From assembly GCA_037954325.1 (NCBI GenBank), contig JBBMNZ010000019.1:11126501-11190500 (forward strand): a stretch of 64,000 nucleotides of DNA, read 5' to 3'. Source of the stretch: Fistularia commersonii. Its lineage: Eukaryota > Chordata > Actinopteri > Syngnathiformes > Fistulariidae. Positions 1-12,274 of this stretch are shown in pieces (positions within the stretch are counted from its first letter, which is position 1; each line of letters opens with the position of its first letter). Position numbers and translations under genes: made by a program. The notes under the pieces were generated by a model. That model had not been told where the DNA came from, made no database searches, and saw only the letters and a list, made by a program, of their open reading frames with translations.

Positions 1-819
1 CCACAACTGTGAGAGATTAGGAGCATTTGGGATTAAGAACCCTGTTATGTGCCTGCTTGGCTGAGCTTTTGTAACACTGACTCTGCATGTTATGGGTGTT
101 TCTGCTACAAAAGAATTTCATTACCGATATTACAAGAGTGACCGATTTTAATGAATCAGTGCGAGAGGGTGCAAAAATATAGCAACAATACGCTTGTTAA
201 CGCCATTTTTTAAACTAATTATTTCTGGGGAAATGTAGTATAACAAGTATGTCCAACAATTTGCAGTTACAGTAGGAGAAAATATCCTTGATCTTTTATG
301 AGATCATCTACAGCCACCTTTGAAGATGACATCATGTGCTTACCTGATGTGGGCCAGGAAAACAGCCAAAGCATGAGTAAGCCAGACTAAAAAAGTTACA
401 CACGTGTAAAAGGAGTTACAAATGGGTTCAGAGTTTATCTTCGTCTGGCGCTTGATTTATGGACATTAGAGAACAGAAGACATCGATCACAAGTAAATTT
501 CTCTGCAAAGTTTGACAGTACTTGGGTGCAAATAGGAGAGAAGCGCGGGAATGTAATTCATTTCTAGCTTTGAAGTCAAATGAGAAAAACAGGCTGTGAC
601 TGGTGATAAGAACATTTTATTGTAGGTCCTGAAGACATTAGTCATGACTCAGACTTATAACAATCACAAACATATATTTCACCTCTGGAAGCTTTAATTG
701 TTTATTTAAAAAAAATTGTTTCTTCTTATTAACTTTGTCATCTCGTTAAAAGTTAACTAATATTCCTGTGATGCATTATATGGTTTTATATGTATAAAAT
801 AAATGCATTTTACACACAT

Positions 820-853
<34 letters not shown>

Positions 854-986
854 CATCCAACTCTAAAATCTTCATGACCAAAGCAACTAAAGGAAAACAC
901 ACATAAGACCAGAAAAAAAACTGCAGAAATAAATATGAGAAAAGTGTGTGTGTTCCAAAGGCTTAAACAGCATATGCAGCGCCTCT
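1..986. other. Downstream flank and 3' UTR of the kelch gene
   Basis: No coding exon is visible. The stretch is AT-rich and probably carries the 3' UTR of the minus-strand kelch gene, whose stop codon is at 987-989. TTTATT hexamers (AATAAA read on the minus strand) occur near 610-700, but I cannot say which is used. The only simple repeat is the CA tract at 823-852. Confidence 0.5.
823..852. repeat. (CA)n microsatellite
   Basis: An almost pure CA run of about 15 units directly follows a mixed CA/CG stretch. It lies in the probable 3' UTR or flank of the kelch gene. Confidence 0.9.
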
Positions 987-3359
987 TTAAACACAGGTCA
1001 GCAGCTCTTCCACAGAGACGGTCCTCACGTCAGAGTAGAAGTTGCCTTCGTTGTCTCCTCCTCCGAACACGATCAGAGTTGTCCCGACTGAGTCCGTTTC
1101 CACATCCTCCTCGTCCTCCTGTGACAGGCGGCAGCCGCCGACCATCTCCATGGCGATGATAGAGTGTCCCGCCCTGGGGACGGAGAGCTGAGGGAGCGTC
1201 ACCTCCGTCCAGCTGTTGCTGTCTGACATCGCCAGAGACAGAGAAGTCTTTGTTGAGACTTTTATGTGAATCTTGGACAAAACTTTGTATGTAAGATCTG
1301 ATTTGATGAGGCCCCGCGTCAATCGAAAGCCACCTCTCACCTGTGTCAAAGATGAAGGTGTCGCTGAGAGCGCTTCTGCCATTGTAGCCACCGTGGATCA
1401 GAAACTTGGTGTGTGAGAGAACAGCACTACCGTGCCAGCTGAAACATAACCAGGTGATCAACACCTGAATGATATAAACTGTATATACTTTTTTAGTTGT
1501 TGCCTTTAGTTATTGAATGGCTTATTAGTAATTTTCAAGAGGAAATTCAATAAAATTTCAATTAAAATCATGGGAAAATCCTCAATTAAACTGGCAATTA
1601 GCCACATTTAGAAAACTGTAAACCCCTAAGTTCAGCGAAAAAAGAACTGTAATGTGAGGTCTTAGAAATAGAGACACAGTCTACTGATTTGAATGATATA
1701 CTCTAATTTCTGGACTATTGAGCACACCTCAATATAAGCCGCATCGGCTAGCCGATCGCTATCTCGGGCTTCCTCCTGCGCACTAAAACCGTCAAAGTCG
1801 GCTTCCTCGGTGTCGGAGTTGAACGGACTCAGAATTTCACGGTCATTTCATCGGTCCGATGTGATGAGGATAAATGTTTTAGCGGCGTGAAGCTCGTTAG
1901 CTACCCCCCCCCCCCCCCCCCCCCCCCCGTGTCAGATTACTTTAAAAAGTGTGATTTACCTTCTCATCATCTGACAGGATTGCCAGTATTCTACTTCAAG
2001 AAAGCTAGAAACAGGCCTGGGACTATTTTCTAGAATTTGTAAACTTTATCTTGTTGGAGTCGTACCTCCGAGGAGAGGGCGCCTTCCCAGTTGTCTTTAT
2101 GGCGGAAAACTCCATCAGACCTGAGCAGAGTAAAAGAAGATGAGCATTGTGGAGTTCTGCATCACTGTGTGTCCACTCGGGAGGTGATGGCGGCTCACCG
2201 AGGTCAAGCATGTACATGTCGTTGTAGCACACAGGTGTGTCCCATCCTCCAAACATGTAGATCTTCCTCTCCTGCATCACACATGCCGAGTGTCTGGCGT
2301 AGCAGATGGGAGTTAAACAAAGGACAATAAGGCGAATGAGCTTGCACGCAATGACGCCAGCTTACCCTGAACGGGGGGAGGGTTTGTCGCCGGTGACGAT
2401 GGGCTGGTACCAGATCGAGAGGTGGGGGTCGAAGATGTACAGGGAGTCGCTGCAGCCATCGGGTTCAGGGTGCGGGCGAGGAAACACCCCGCCGAGCACG
2501 AAGAGCTCCCCCCGGAACAAGCTGCAACTGTGGTACGCCAGAGGGGGCACCTTCCCTTGGGCCTGACAAAGACCAGGGAAGGAGAATGAAAACACAACCG
2601 AGAGTATGTTTTAAACAAAGTGAAAACACATACACACCTCTACCATGCTCCACTTCCAGCTCTGGGTATCGAGGATGTGAACGTCGTTGAACCACTTGTT
2701 GTTTTTAGATCCACCAAACACAAAGATTCGCTTGGAGTCGGGATCGTAGACGACCGTGTGGCCGATCCTGGCCTCCGGGGTCGGACCTTCTGCCAGAGTC
2801 TCGGCAGCCACCCAGGACAGGTCCTCTGTCGGACAGGGAGCACCGGCTCAAACATGCATCACAAAACACCCGTCTGGATTGTCGCTGGATTAATGAAACT
2901 GACCGGTGCAGAGTTTCCACATGGGATCTTTGCAAAAGTGCATCCTGGCTCCTTGTCCTCCAATTAGAATGGCTGTCTGAGTGTCAATGGGACACAGAGT
3001 CTGACCCCAGCGAGCGGACGGGGCCAACAGTGGGCCTATAAGCAGACCAGAGCTTCAACAGTCACAGGTTGAGATATTTTCAACAAAGACATCCAAGTCT
3101 TCTCAAAAGTTGGAAGTCATCCTGCAGACGAGGATTTCGACGGGCAGAAACTGTTTTAATATCATGCTGCCCTTTCCCGCTGTAACTGACAGCAGGTTGG
3201 AGTGTGTGGAACTCAAAGTTTCTGATGCTCCACAAGGGGCTACATTTGGGAAGTACATTAGTGATTGTGATCACTCAAAAATGCAGACCTGATATGTGAT
3301 GGCAGGGGAGAAACCTGACAGTTGGGGAGGAAACTATAACCAGCGAATGGGGAAAATGC

Positions 3360-3390
<31 letters not shown>

Positions 3391-5294
3391 GAAATAGTAC
3401 CATGGGATTTGGTGTTGTGCGGTTGTGTGTTAGAGGTGTTTGTTCAAAATCTGTCCGAGTCCTGCCCAACAGACAGGCAAACTTAAACACTCAATTTTGT
3501 AAAGCGAGCCAGCAAGGAGAGTTCAAAAACATGTAACGAAAATGCAAACCCATGAATAGAGCAGCCAATCTGGGTTATGATGTTCCTGCTCAGACTCACC
3601 AGAGAGAGTGGGAGTCTTGGCCGGCCTCCTCTTTGTCCTGGCTGCACTCCGAGGAGGCGTTCTTCCTACAACCCCTTGCGCCTCTCCAGCACCATTAGCT
3701 TGAGAGAGAAAAGAGAAAAAGGACATTTGTGGGAACAGACACCTCCACACTATGCCACAGAGCGTCTTAAATAGATGCCTGTGCAGTTTTTGGCGTTGAG
3801 ATCCAGGAAGACACGTAACGTCTTCATATCGTCTCCTGATTTTGATATGGTCCGCCTCACCTCCTTTCATCTTGACTGCATCTCCTTTGCCAGTAAAGAG
3901 CTTCTGGTTGCCTTTGCCTTGACCTCTGACCTTTTGAACTGGTGTGGTCTTCTCTTGGCTTCCATTCGGACAAACGTTTTCCTCATCTGGCTCCTCGTCT
4001 GCCACCCGCTTCCTCTTGCTGTTGGGGTCTCGGGAGGCAGGGGGAGCCACCGAATCCTGGGTGACAGAGGAGAGTATGTTTAATCCTCATGAGAGAAGCG
4101 ACTAATAAATCTTTAACTATGACATTGGAACAAGATGGAACATATTAGATAATCCTGCTTCTGTGAGTGGCCTGGATAACCTAGAATGATTTGCAGAAGA
4201 TCTGTATCCTGGAACGCTTTTTTGGTTTTTAGTGCCAAAACAAACAAATTATTAAAAACAACATTATGAAAGTATTGGAGAAAGTCAATCAATTCAGCTG
4301 GAACTATCTTCACATGAAATTCTGTATCTTAAGATTTGCACAGCAATGTTATTTTGACAAATATGTTACCTTTGGAGTATATTCTTTGATGACTAGGACT
4401 AGTTCTGGTTCAGCCTTTCCCTGAGGAAAAAAACATGAGGAACTGATTGAGCTTTTTTAAAGCAAACTTTTACTTTTTTTTATCGTGATGCCACAAATGT
4501 ATTCACTAAATTCTACAAAAATAGAGCAAATAGAGCACGCATATATGTCTTCAATTATATAATGAAAAATTTACTGAATAGGCCAATTTCATTGGATTTT
4601 AAATCTCTTTAAAGCTTTAAGTTTACCAAGTTCCCTCCCTCCAGGGTGATACGCAGCACGACGTTGTGTGTCCACGTCTCCTCCTCCCACTGCTCCCACG
4701 AAAGACATCTGTTGGGGCGTGGGGGGCACCATAAGCAAGTGTTCAGTTCTGCAACCGTTTAAATATGAATGCATCGCGAGTCTCACCAAGGAGACCCGCC
4801 TGCAACCACACCGTTTTGTTTTGAGTCGAAGTCAACCTACTTGTTGTAAGGCGTCAGTTTGCCGATGGTGATGGGGACGCGGTCACAGTCGTCCAGCTCC
4901 GCGCTGACGCAGGTCCTCTCGCCCCACGGGCCGCTGCTGAACAGCACCACCTGGCGGACGCAGGGTGGAACTGCAACAAACACCCTGCTCGCCCCCTCGG
5001 CGCTGAAAGCGAACACCGTACAGTGAACATCAGCCTGCTTCGTTGTTCTAATAATGGCGACTATAAACACAAAATACGGCGGGGAGGCTGAAAACTCTTG
5101 CTTTCGCGCAATATGCGCGTCAACAGAGGGTTTTAGAATGAACGAAACTGATTAAGACTTGATTATTTTAACGCATTCCCTACAGGCTGTTTAACCACAG
5201 TGGCGCGTTAAGTAGGGGGGCCGCCGACATACCTCATCAGCTTTTGCGGCGGCGCGTTCACTCCGAACACCCCGTAAACTCCAAATTCATCCAT
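987..5294 (-). CDS. Kelch-repeat protein with a novel N-terminal domain, 529 aa, 13 coding exons
   Basis: Exons in transcript order: 5294-5233, 5002-4841, 4708-4627, 4420-4370, 4056-3924, 3698-3600, 3035-2904, 2825-2638, 2562-2366, 2293-2199, 2120-2066, 1438-1341 and 1222-987. All junctions are GT/AG, the phases agree and the total is 1590 nt. The start is the first ATG in an exon opening MDEFGVYGVFGVNAPPQK. Residues 1-119 form a compact domain I do not recognise. Residues 120-196 are a polar linker with basic clusters (NSKRKR, RTKRRPAK) that look like nuclear localisation signals. From about residue 200 come six kelch blades marked by ILIGG, FVFGG, FVLGG, YMFGG, LIHGG and IVFGG, as expected for a six-bladed beta-propeller. 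This suggests a protein-interaction role, possibly nuclear, with no enzymatic motif. It may match the zebrafish gene called krcp, but I am not sure enough to use that symbol. The exon 5 donor at 3924 was chosen because the alternative splice gives an in-frame stop. Confidence 0.85.
1690..1760. repeat. Fragment of a dispersed repeat
   Basis: The text around 'ctggactattgagcacacct' followed by 'caatataagccgc' resembles the end of a repeat I have seen scattered through vertebrate genomes. Only a short degraded piece is present, inside a kelch-gene intron. The family was not assigned. Confidence 0.3.
1904..1928. repeat. Poly-C tract, 25 bases
   Basis: An uninterrupted run of 25 C lies in the intron between exons 11 and 12 of the kelch gene, so it reads as poly-G in the pre-mRNA. 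The length in the assembly may be unreliable. Confidence 0.9.
3359..3390. repeat. Poly-C followed by poly-A (C22A10)
   Basis: Twenty-two C are followed directly by ten A, inside the kelch-gene intron between exons 6 and 7. In the minus-strand transcript it reads T10G22. Confidence 0.9.
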
Positions 5295-6259
5295 TTTGGC
5301 GTTCAACTGTAGTCACGGCTGCTTTAGTTAAACGAGCGTTATTTTATTTCGACTCTGTAATGCGTGTTAAAAACAAGGACATTTTAGTCGCGCCCCTCAG
5401 AACATCTCCCGCCACCGGTTTCCAAACTCCGCGCAACCTCCGGGTTCGAGCGTAGGGGCGCTTGATTTGTTAATGAGCGTGTCTGGACGGGCGGGAGCTT
5501 TTACGCTCATGGAAAGGAGCAGTGGAGCGGGTCACCCCACACAATTCAGCTCCCGGTACATTCATCGAGTACACTTGTAATTTCGAGCCAATCAACAACC
5601 TGCATTCGGGTGCCGCTTGAACTAAGTGACATTCCATTGACACCCGTCCAACGCCTCGTCTCATTCGCTGTATTTCTTACAATGTAACAGAAAAAAAATC
5701 TTACAATTTAGCTATTTTCTTTTCTGTCTCAATTTTTTCAAATGACCAAAGAAATAAACATTTTCATGCTTTTTTTCCCCGAGCGATAGCAAGCAAACAC
5801 TATGCTCCCGCACAAACTAACAGTACATCTACAGCTCGTGTTTTGCAATTGAAACTGATGCCCAAAAAACGCGTATTGAGATCAAAATAGAGGCTTATTT
5901 TCATTAATTTTTATGCACTTATTTTTTCATCTCAAAAAGAAGCATTAAAGGCTTTTAATCCGTGACTCGTAGACATTTATTACGATTAATTATTATGTTC
6001 ACACATGACTGAATAAGATTAAAGTGGCACCATATTCATTTTCTAACGCTGTTCAACCCTAATTTCTTCAGAGAAACACACCTCATCGGAATGTAAATAA
6101 GTGACGATGAAATCAAACAAAAATCCCAACATTTGAAGTTGTTTAAAAATCGAAGCTGCGTGTTTTTGAATGTACCCCACAAACCGGCTGCCATGTTCTG
6201 CCTCGAAAAGCATTATGGGATAGGATGCCGGTACAACGCTTCTCGAAGGACCTGCAAAG
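5295..6259. promoter_or_regulatory. Divergent promoter between the kelch gene and cct7
   Basis: The two start codons face away from each other across 965 bases. The first 200 bases beside the kelch gene are rich in CpG ('gtagtcacggctgc', 'gttaaacgagcg', 'tttagtcgcgcccc'), as in a CpG-island promoter. The middle is AT-rich. A palindrome-like promoter motif lies 40-50 bases before the cct7 ATG. I see no TATA box in a convincing place. Sharing of elements is inferred from the head-to-head layout only. Confidence 0.6.
6210..6219 (-). promoter_or_regulatory. ZNF143/THAP11-like site upstream of cct7
   Basis: The minus strand reads CCCATAATGC, which fits the 3' half of the ZNF143 (Staf) consensus CCCRNMAKGC. 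The 5' ACTAC half is not well kept. The site is 41 bases before the cct7 start codon. Such sites are typical of CpG-island promoters of housekeeping genes, but this one is a motif match only. Confidence 0.35.
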
Positions 6260-7034
6260 ATGATGGTAAGTGTGCTAGCCTACGTCAACAAACTCAAACA
6301 TACAATCCGTGTCCATCCCTAAGTTTGGCAACGAGGAATTATATCAGGATCAGCTCCCACTGAAATCGCAACTCCCTAGTAATCTTTTGAAGTTGGTATT
6401 TTGTCCGATAGATTTTTAAAAAATATTTATTCCCAACGCAGACTTTGTTAGCATCGCAGGGCATCATATGGGCGTATACGATGCTAACCGCGATTCCTTG
6501 TCACTACTCTAGCTATTGTTTCCTCATATTCGTCACTTTGAAGTGCAAAATAATAAGTTATTTCATACAGTTACGTTTTAATATGCATCACTACTTATAT
6601 TAATATTTAGTTCTCGAATCCGCTACACCGTGTCCCCTCTTAGTGTTGTTAGCTGCAAAGTGTAGTCATCCAGCACCAAAGCTAACAGTCTGTCGTTAGT
6701 TTACCATTTAACGGACGCCAGGAGACGATAAACTCCCAAGTCCATGAAATAGCGAATGTTTTCAGATTTCAATATTTTTAAAAAAGTAAGGTCTTGTTAA
6801 TCTGATGAAGAATTGAAACCTGCATACGGAATTAACTGAGTCACTGTTCACAGAAATATTGCAATATATGTTTCTGGCGTGCTTTTTAGCGTCACAATGG
6901 TCCAACCTGCATAGTACTCACTATTGTTATCAATAATTTGATGTTAACAGATTTTTATCATTCATTCCATTAAAACAAAACATCTTCACCTGTCAAAGAA
7001 GATGAGCCTGTGTCTACATCTGGTGAAATTGGAC

Positions 7035-7099
<65 letters not shown>

Positions 7100-10000
7100 A
7101 ACACACACCTTAGAGCCTGACAGGTTTGCACATCATCTTACTTTTATGTCAAAACACACAAATTCACTGCTGGAGGAGCAGAACGAAGGCATTTGTGCTT
7201 TACATGGTGATAATGTCTAAGCATTACTCTTAGTAGGGGTATGTGACATAATTGGTCATTTGAGGCCAGATTACTTGATTACTTTTTATTTACTACTGCA
7301 TTCCTTTTGTCCACCAGCCCACACCTGTTATCCTGCTGAAGGAGGGGACAGACACGTCTCAGGGCATTCCTCAGCTCATAAGCAACATAAATGCCTGCCA
7401 GGTATGTCAATTGGTCCTTTACTGTATTTTTACTGTGTGTGGCATGATAGTTAAGCTTTATATTTTTTATTTTCCAGGTCATATCCGAGGCTGTCAGGAC
7501 CACCCTGGGCCCCCGAGGAAGGGACAAACTTATGGTGGACAGCAGAGGTAAAGGAGTAGGCGAGTGGTCCAGAATGGGATTGATTATTAAGCACTTTATT
7601 TAAAATGTATTCATTTTTTCCCCAGGTAAAGCCACAATCTCAAATGATGGAGCCACTATACTCAAGCTGCTGGATGTTGTCCACCCTGCTGCCAAGACCC
7701 TGGTGGACATTGGCCGATCCCAAGATGCTGAGGTAAGATGTTTTCTTGAATTTTTTTTTTTTTTTTTTTGAATAATGGGAGTATGTTTCCAGAATTAAAC
7801 CAAGTAGAATGGTCTCTGTTAGAATATCAATAGAGGTTTTCATACGTTTCTCTTGCCCTGTACATATTCCAGGTTGGGGATGGCACCACCTCTGTCACTT
7901 TGCTGGCAGCAGAGTTCCTGAAGCAAGTGAAGGCTTACGTGGAGGAGGGTCTCCACCCTCAGACCATCATTAGAGCATTCCGCACAGCCACCAGCCTTGC
8001 TGTCAACAAGATCAAGGAAATTGCTGTTCCTGTTAAGAAAGATGACAAGCAGTAAGTGTTAATGTTATGTGATTGTTTTGTCATCATATAGCTTTCCACG
8101 TACATCCTTAATTTAATCATTCTTTTTCCCTCTTAGAGAGCAAAGGGAGCTGTTGGAGAAGTGCGCCGCCACAGCGCTAAACTCCAAGCTGATCGCAGGT
8201 CAGAAGGATTTCTTCTCCAAGATGGTAGTGGATGCCGTCATGTCGTTGGATGAGCTGCTGTCTCTGAAGATGATCGGCATTAAGAAAGTCCAAGGAGGAG
8301 CACTTGAGGTTGGAATTCTTCCTTGTTCCAAAAATGTTCCTTTGTTTTTCAATGTTTCTTTTTTTCACATATTGGTTGTTGCTTTGCATTTATAAAGGAC
8401 TCCCAGTTGATTTCTGGAGTTGCATTCAAGAAGACCTTCTCATACGCTGGGTTTGAGATGCAGCCTAAATGCTATGAGAATCCAAAGATTGCATTGCTCA
8501 ATGTTGAGCTGGAGCTGAAGGCTGAGAAGGATAATGCTGAAGTACGAATGAAGTCTGTGGAGGTACGAAGTTCACCAAAACAGGATTGATAAGTGCTTCA
8601 AGTATTCTGTAATTCTCTCAAACCTTAATCCCTGGTCATTCACCTCTGTCCGCAGGACTACCAGGCCATTGTGGACGCAGAATGGAACATCCTTTATGAC
8701 AAACTGGAGAAAATCTACAAGTCGGGAGCCAAGGTGGTTTTGTCCAAGTTACCAATCGGAGATGTGGCCACCCAGTACTTTGCGGACAGAGACTTGTTCT
8801 GTGCTGGCCGGGTTCAAGAGGAGGACCTGAAGAGGACCATGATGGTAGGAGACTTGATGACCTGTTGTCACAACTTCTATTGATGTTGAACATGTATTTT
8901 ACAGAATTACTGAAAATGACCTTAGGGCCCGGATAAATGTATCAATAAACTGTTGATGTCATTTTCTTCCTGTCCAAATGCTCAGGCCATGATAAGAATC
9001 TTGATGCAAGCATTGTGCATAATATAGCAGAATTCAGTTTTGACTACATTTCTATTTGACCTTGTCTTCTGGTAAACATGTGAAGATAATTCTGGGATTT
9101 GATGCTGATGGGAAAGGAACAGGGAGAAATTGATTCTAATGTGATCTCCAGGCCTGTGGGGGCTCCATCCAGACTTCAGTGGGTGCCATGACAGATGACG
9201 TCCTGGGACATTGTGAACTCTTTGAGGAAGTCCAGGTTGGGGGAGAAAGGTCAGAAGGATGAGTCATGTATAATCTGCTGCTTTTCTCTCATCTTTCTCA
9301 GAGAATAATTAATGACTATTAATATGTTTGTAGGTACAACTTCTTTAAGGGCTGTCCCAAGGCCAAGACCTGCACTATCATCCTGAGGGGTGGAGCTGAA
9401 CAGTTTACAGAGGAGACAGAGAGGTCGCTGCATGATGCCATCATGATTGTTCGCAGAGCCATAAAGGTCAGCTTGTTTTATACAGTTGTTTACCAAGAAG
9501 TTTTCAATTACCTGTGAATATTTTGTAATTGTTGTCCAGTCACTTTGGCTACTTGCTACAGTAATAGTTTTAAAGAATAGACAAAAAGCAGTGTCAGTGG
9601 TGACAGTTGTACATATATATGCTCAAAATATGGCAAAAAAAAACAGATTTTGATTTCAGCAGATTCTCAATCCTGCAAGATCTCCTGTCTCATGAGTCAC
9701 AGGATTAACATGGAGTCCTTTCACACATATCTTGATATCATCTTGAGGGATTTTTTTGGTTACATAGAAAGTAAAGTAATGTAAAAAAACACAGCTGTCA
9801 TAGGTGTAATTCCAGTCTGATCTGCTGCCGACCTATCTTTGCATCTTTATGCTGATTTGGTCAAACTTCGTTCCAGAATGACTCCGTTGTGGCAGGCGGT
9901 GGAGCTCTGGAGATGGAGCTGTCCAAGTATCTGCGTGACTATTCCAGGACCATTCCTGGAAAGCAGCAGCTGTTGATTGGTGCATATGCAAAAGCACTGG

Positions 10001-10411
10001 AGGTCATCCCCAGGCAGCTTTGTGACAACGCTGGCTTTGATGCTACAAACATCTTGAACAAACTGCGGGCCAAACACGCACAGGTAAAGAGTCCCTTGGA
10101 GTAATTGCTGCAAAAGCATGTTGAGAACCTTTATTTTTGAAGTTGTATTAATCCGAAATTGAACCAACCTTGTGCTGCAGGGCGGAATGTGGTACGGGGT
10201 GGACATCAACAATGAGGATATTGCTGACAACTTCGTCTCCTGTGTCTGGGAGCCGTCAATTGTGCGGATCAACGCTTTGACGGCAGCCTCGGAGGCAGCC
10301 TGCCTCATCCTGTCGGTGGATGAAACCATCAAGAATCCCCGCAGCACTGTGGACGGTCCCCCAGGGGGCGCTGGCAGAGGCAGAGGCCGTGGGAGACCCC
10401 ATGCCCATTAA
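6260..10411 (+). CDS. cct7: T-complex protein 1 subunit eta (CCT7), 546 aa
   Basis: CCT7 is one of eight paralogous subunits of the cytosolic TRiC/CCT chaperonin, which folds actin, tubulin and other proteins with ATP. Exons: 6260-6265, 7318-7401, 7478-7547, 7626-7732, 7873-8051, 8137-8308, 8398-8562, 8656-8844, 9152-9249, 9334-9466, 9877-10083 and 10181-10411. The total is 1641 nt, or 546 aa, against 543 in human. Exon 1 encodes only the two methionines of MMPTPV. Visible chaperonin motifs are [10 protein letters not shown], the nucleotide-binding [10 protein letters not shown] and [14 protein letters not shown], and [15 protein letters not shown]. The C-terminus [12 protein letters not shown] is characteristic of CCT7. 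Two small oddities: the usual VDGRGK reads VDSRGK across the exon 3/4 junction, and QPKKY reads QPKCY. Both look like ordinary substitutions. The gene is divergent from the kelch gene and convergent with hspa12b. Confidence 0.98.
7040..7099. repeat. (TA)n then (CA)n microsatellite in cct7 intron 1
   Basis: About 25 TA units are followed by five CA units, in the long first intron of cct7 (6266-7317). The rest of that intron is AT-rich with no other feature I can support. Confidence 0.9.
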
Positions 10412-10954
10412 AGCTAAATGCTAAACTGTCATTAAAACCCGAATGTACAAGGATTTGTATCGTAACACCCAGGATGCATTTAAACAGAAATGCAGAAAAC
10501 AACTGTGTTGAAATGTAGCTTGATTTAAATTGTGGACTGTTCAGAAACCAGTCAAACGTGTAACAGAAGGCAGGTGTTTGAGGAGGAAGTTCAGCTTAGT
10601 ATTCCAAGACATGACTATTTGGACTTTTTCAGAAATAATCTGTTATCTTTAAACCTGTAAGGTCTTGTGTTCCAGCAGCAGGTGTACTTTTCATTGTATT
10701 TGACCTATCCGGCACTATGCCTCTCTGCCGCTCTTGACTGACATGTTAGTGAAAGCAACCCCTGCCCCCCTTTGTTTGGATTCATCACTCGCGCCCAACA
10801 TGATCCAGTTCTTAAAAGCTGACGTGATAAAGCCTTGCTGTCATTTCAGATCCTGTTCTGTGTTTTCCTACATACCTAATGGAGAAAAAAAAGCACTGAA
10901 GCGTCCACTGGTCGTGCTGTGTGAACTTATTTATTGGATCATTCTTACAATAAA
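10412..10954 (+). other. 3' UTR of cct7
   Basis: This sequence follows the cct7 stop codon. The first good plus-strand polyadenylation hexamer is AATAAA at 10949-10954, giving a 3' UTR of about 550 bases. A weaker ATTAAA lies just after the stop, near 10431. Confidence 0.55.
10930..10954. terminator. Paired polyadenylation signals of two convergent genes
   Basis: TTTATT at 10930-10935 reads AATAAA on the minus strand and could end hspa12b. AATAAA at 10949-10954 could end cct7. The two signals point past each other, so the mature 3' ends would overlap by a few tens of bases. Use of each signal is inferred. Confidence 0.5.
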
Positions 10955-12274
10955 TTCACAGCTGAACATTTTGACTGTTCATTTGTGTACAAACACTTGC
11001 AGACGACTGCAAACCATTTACATTTCCCGAAACATGTCATACAGCAATAGCGAACCTGGTAATGTCATTAAAACTACTCTGTATCTCAAGACCCTGTTGT
11101 CATAAAAAAGTATTTACAAAGGGAAAATGCCCCAACACAGGTTTTAGGAATTACAGGGATGAGTCACAAATCAAGGATATCGCTTCTGTCCTCTGTCAAT
11201 AATCCACCCTTCTACACTGGTAGTTGCTCAGATGTGGAAGTTTCAAATGGAATGACTTTTCCCTTCCCTAAAGCGAGACTTGGAGGAGGTCTCTTCCTCT
11301 CCAGCAACATCTTATTTCCAGAACACTCATTTTTCCTTTTACATATATAAAATAACATGAGAACAAACATTTTGATAATCACAGTTTACAAGGTTAGATA
11401 CATGCACTCATGATGAAAGCTAAAGCTGAGGTTAAAAAAGGCGACATTTGTATTGGCCTCACTTCACAATTTCTTCTGAACTTTCCCTTTACAATAAATT
11501 ATGATTTTTTTTTTTACAACCCAATCACTAACCTTTTAACCTGTGCAGGTCCAAGTTTCATCACAGGAAGGCTCTCTGAAACTGGTTCCATTGCTTCTCA
11601 CTGCACACTGTGGTCGCTCAGACATTAATGGGCGATTTGCATTTTAAATGCTGAACATTCTTCTACTCACCTGTCACGTTTTTAAGTCAAATTTCCTCAC
11701 ATTGAGCAGTCTGATGCATTTCATGCAGCCAAAGCTTCTCCAAACTGGTGGTTCACCCCTTTAACCATGAGGGGAGCACTCTCACATTAAAGCCCAGGTA
11801 GTATTAACTTCTAATTCAAGTGCTAAGAAGAAGAAATTGTCGGAAAAACAGAAATGGAGAGATAGCAGGAAAATAGAAGCATTATATATATTTAGTGGTG
11901 AACATTTGACAGTCTCAGTCCAGGTAGTTTGACGTGGGTTCCATACCTTTTTTTTGTGACACAAGAATTTCATGTGTTTCCTAAAGATTGCCTTCACAGG
12001 AAAAAAGTTTGTTTAATTCCTTTTGCCCTGTGCAGAGAGGGCACCTTACTTGTCTGAAGTGAGACGGTCTGGCGTTTAGCTATGAAAATATCCCCGTACC
12101 CGTTGGTAGAAATGGTACAGAAAAATCCCCGGGGTCATAGAAATATACTAGTCAGTTTTTAACAAGATTACAAACAATACATGGAGGCCACTCTCCGGAA
12201 GTACCGCTTTTTCTAAAATGGTCATCGCTTATATCAGTTTTTTTTCCCCGTGTTTCTCCAGTTCCCAATGCGCC
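10955..12274 (-). other. Probable 3' UTR of hspa12b
   Basis: About 1.3 kb lies between the hspa12b stop codon and the first strong minus-strand poly(A) signal (10930-10935). It is moderately AT-rich and has no splice pattern or coding exon. Long unspliced 3' UTRs of this kind are common in vertebrate genes. Confidence 0.5.

Noticed and set aside
3523..4050. A 175-codon minus-strand frame covering two kelch-gene exons
   Set aside because: It reads through the intron between exons 5 and 6. The spliced form keeps the frame, and the reading through adds an unlikely peptide.
6800..6845. Possible C/D box snoRNA in cct7 intron 1 (CTGATGA and later CTGA)
   Set aside because: The boxes are only about 30 bases apart and no terminal stem pairs around them, so it is too short for a snoRNA.
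9847..10347. A 166-codon minus-strand frame over the last cct7 exons
   Set aside because: It is the antisense shadow of conserved cct7 coding sequence and crosses an intron.
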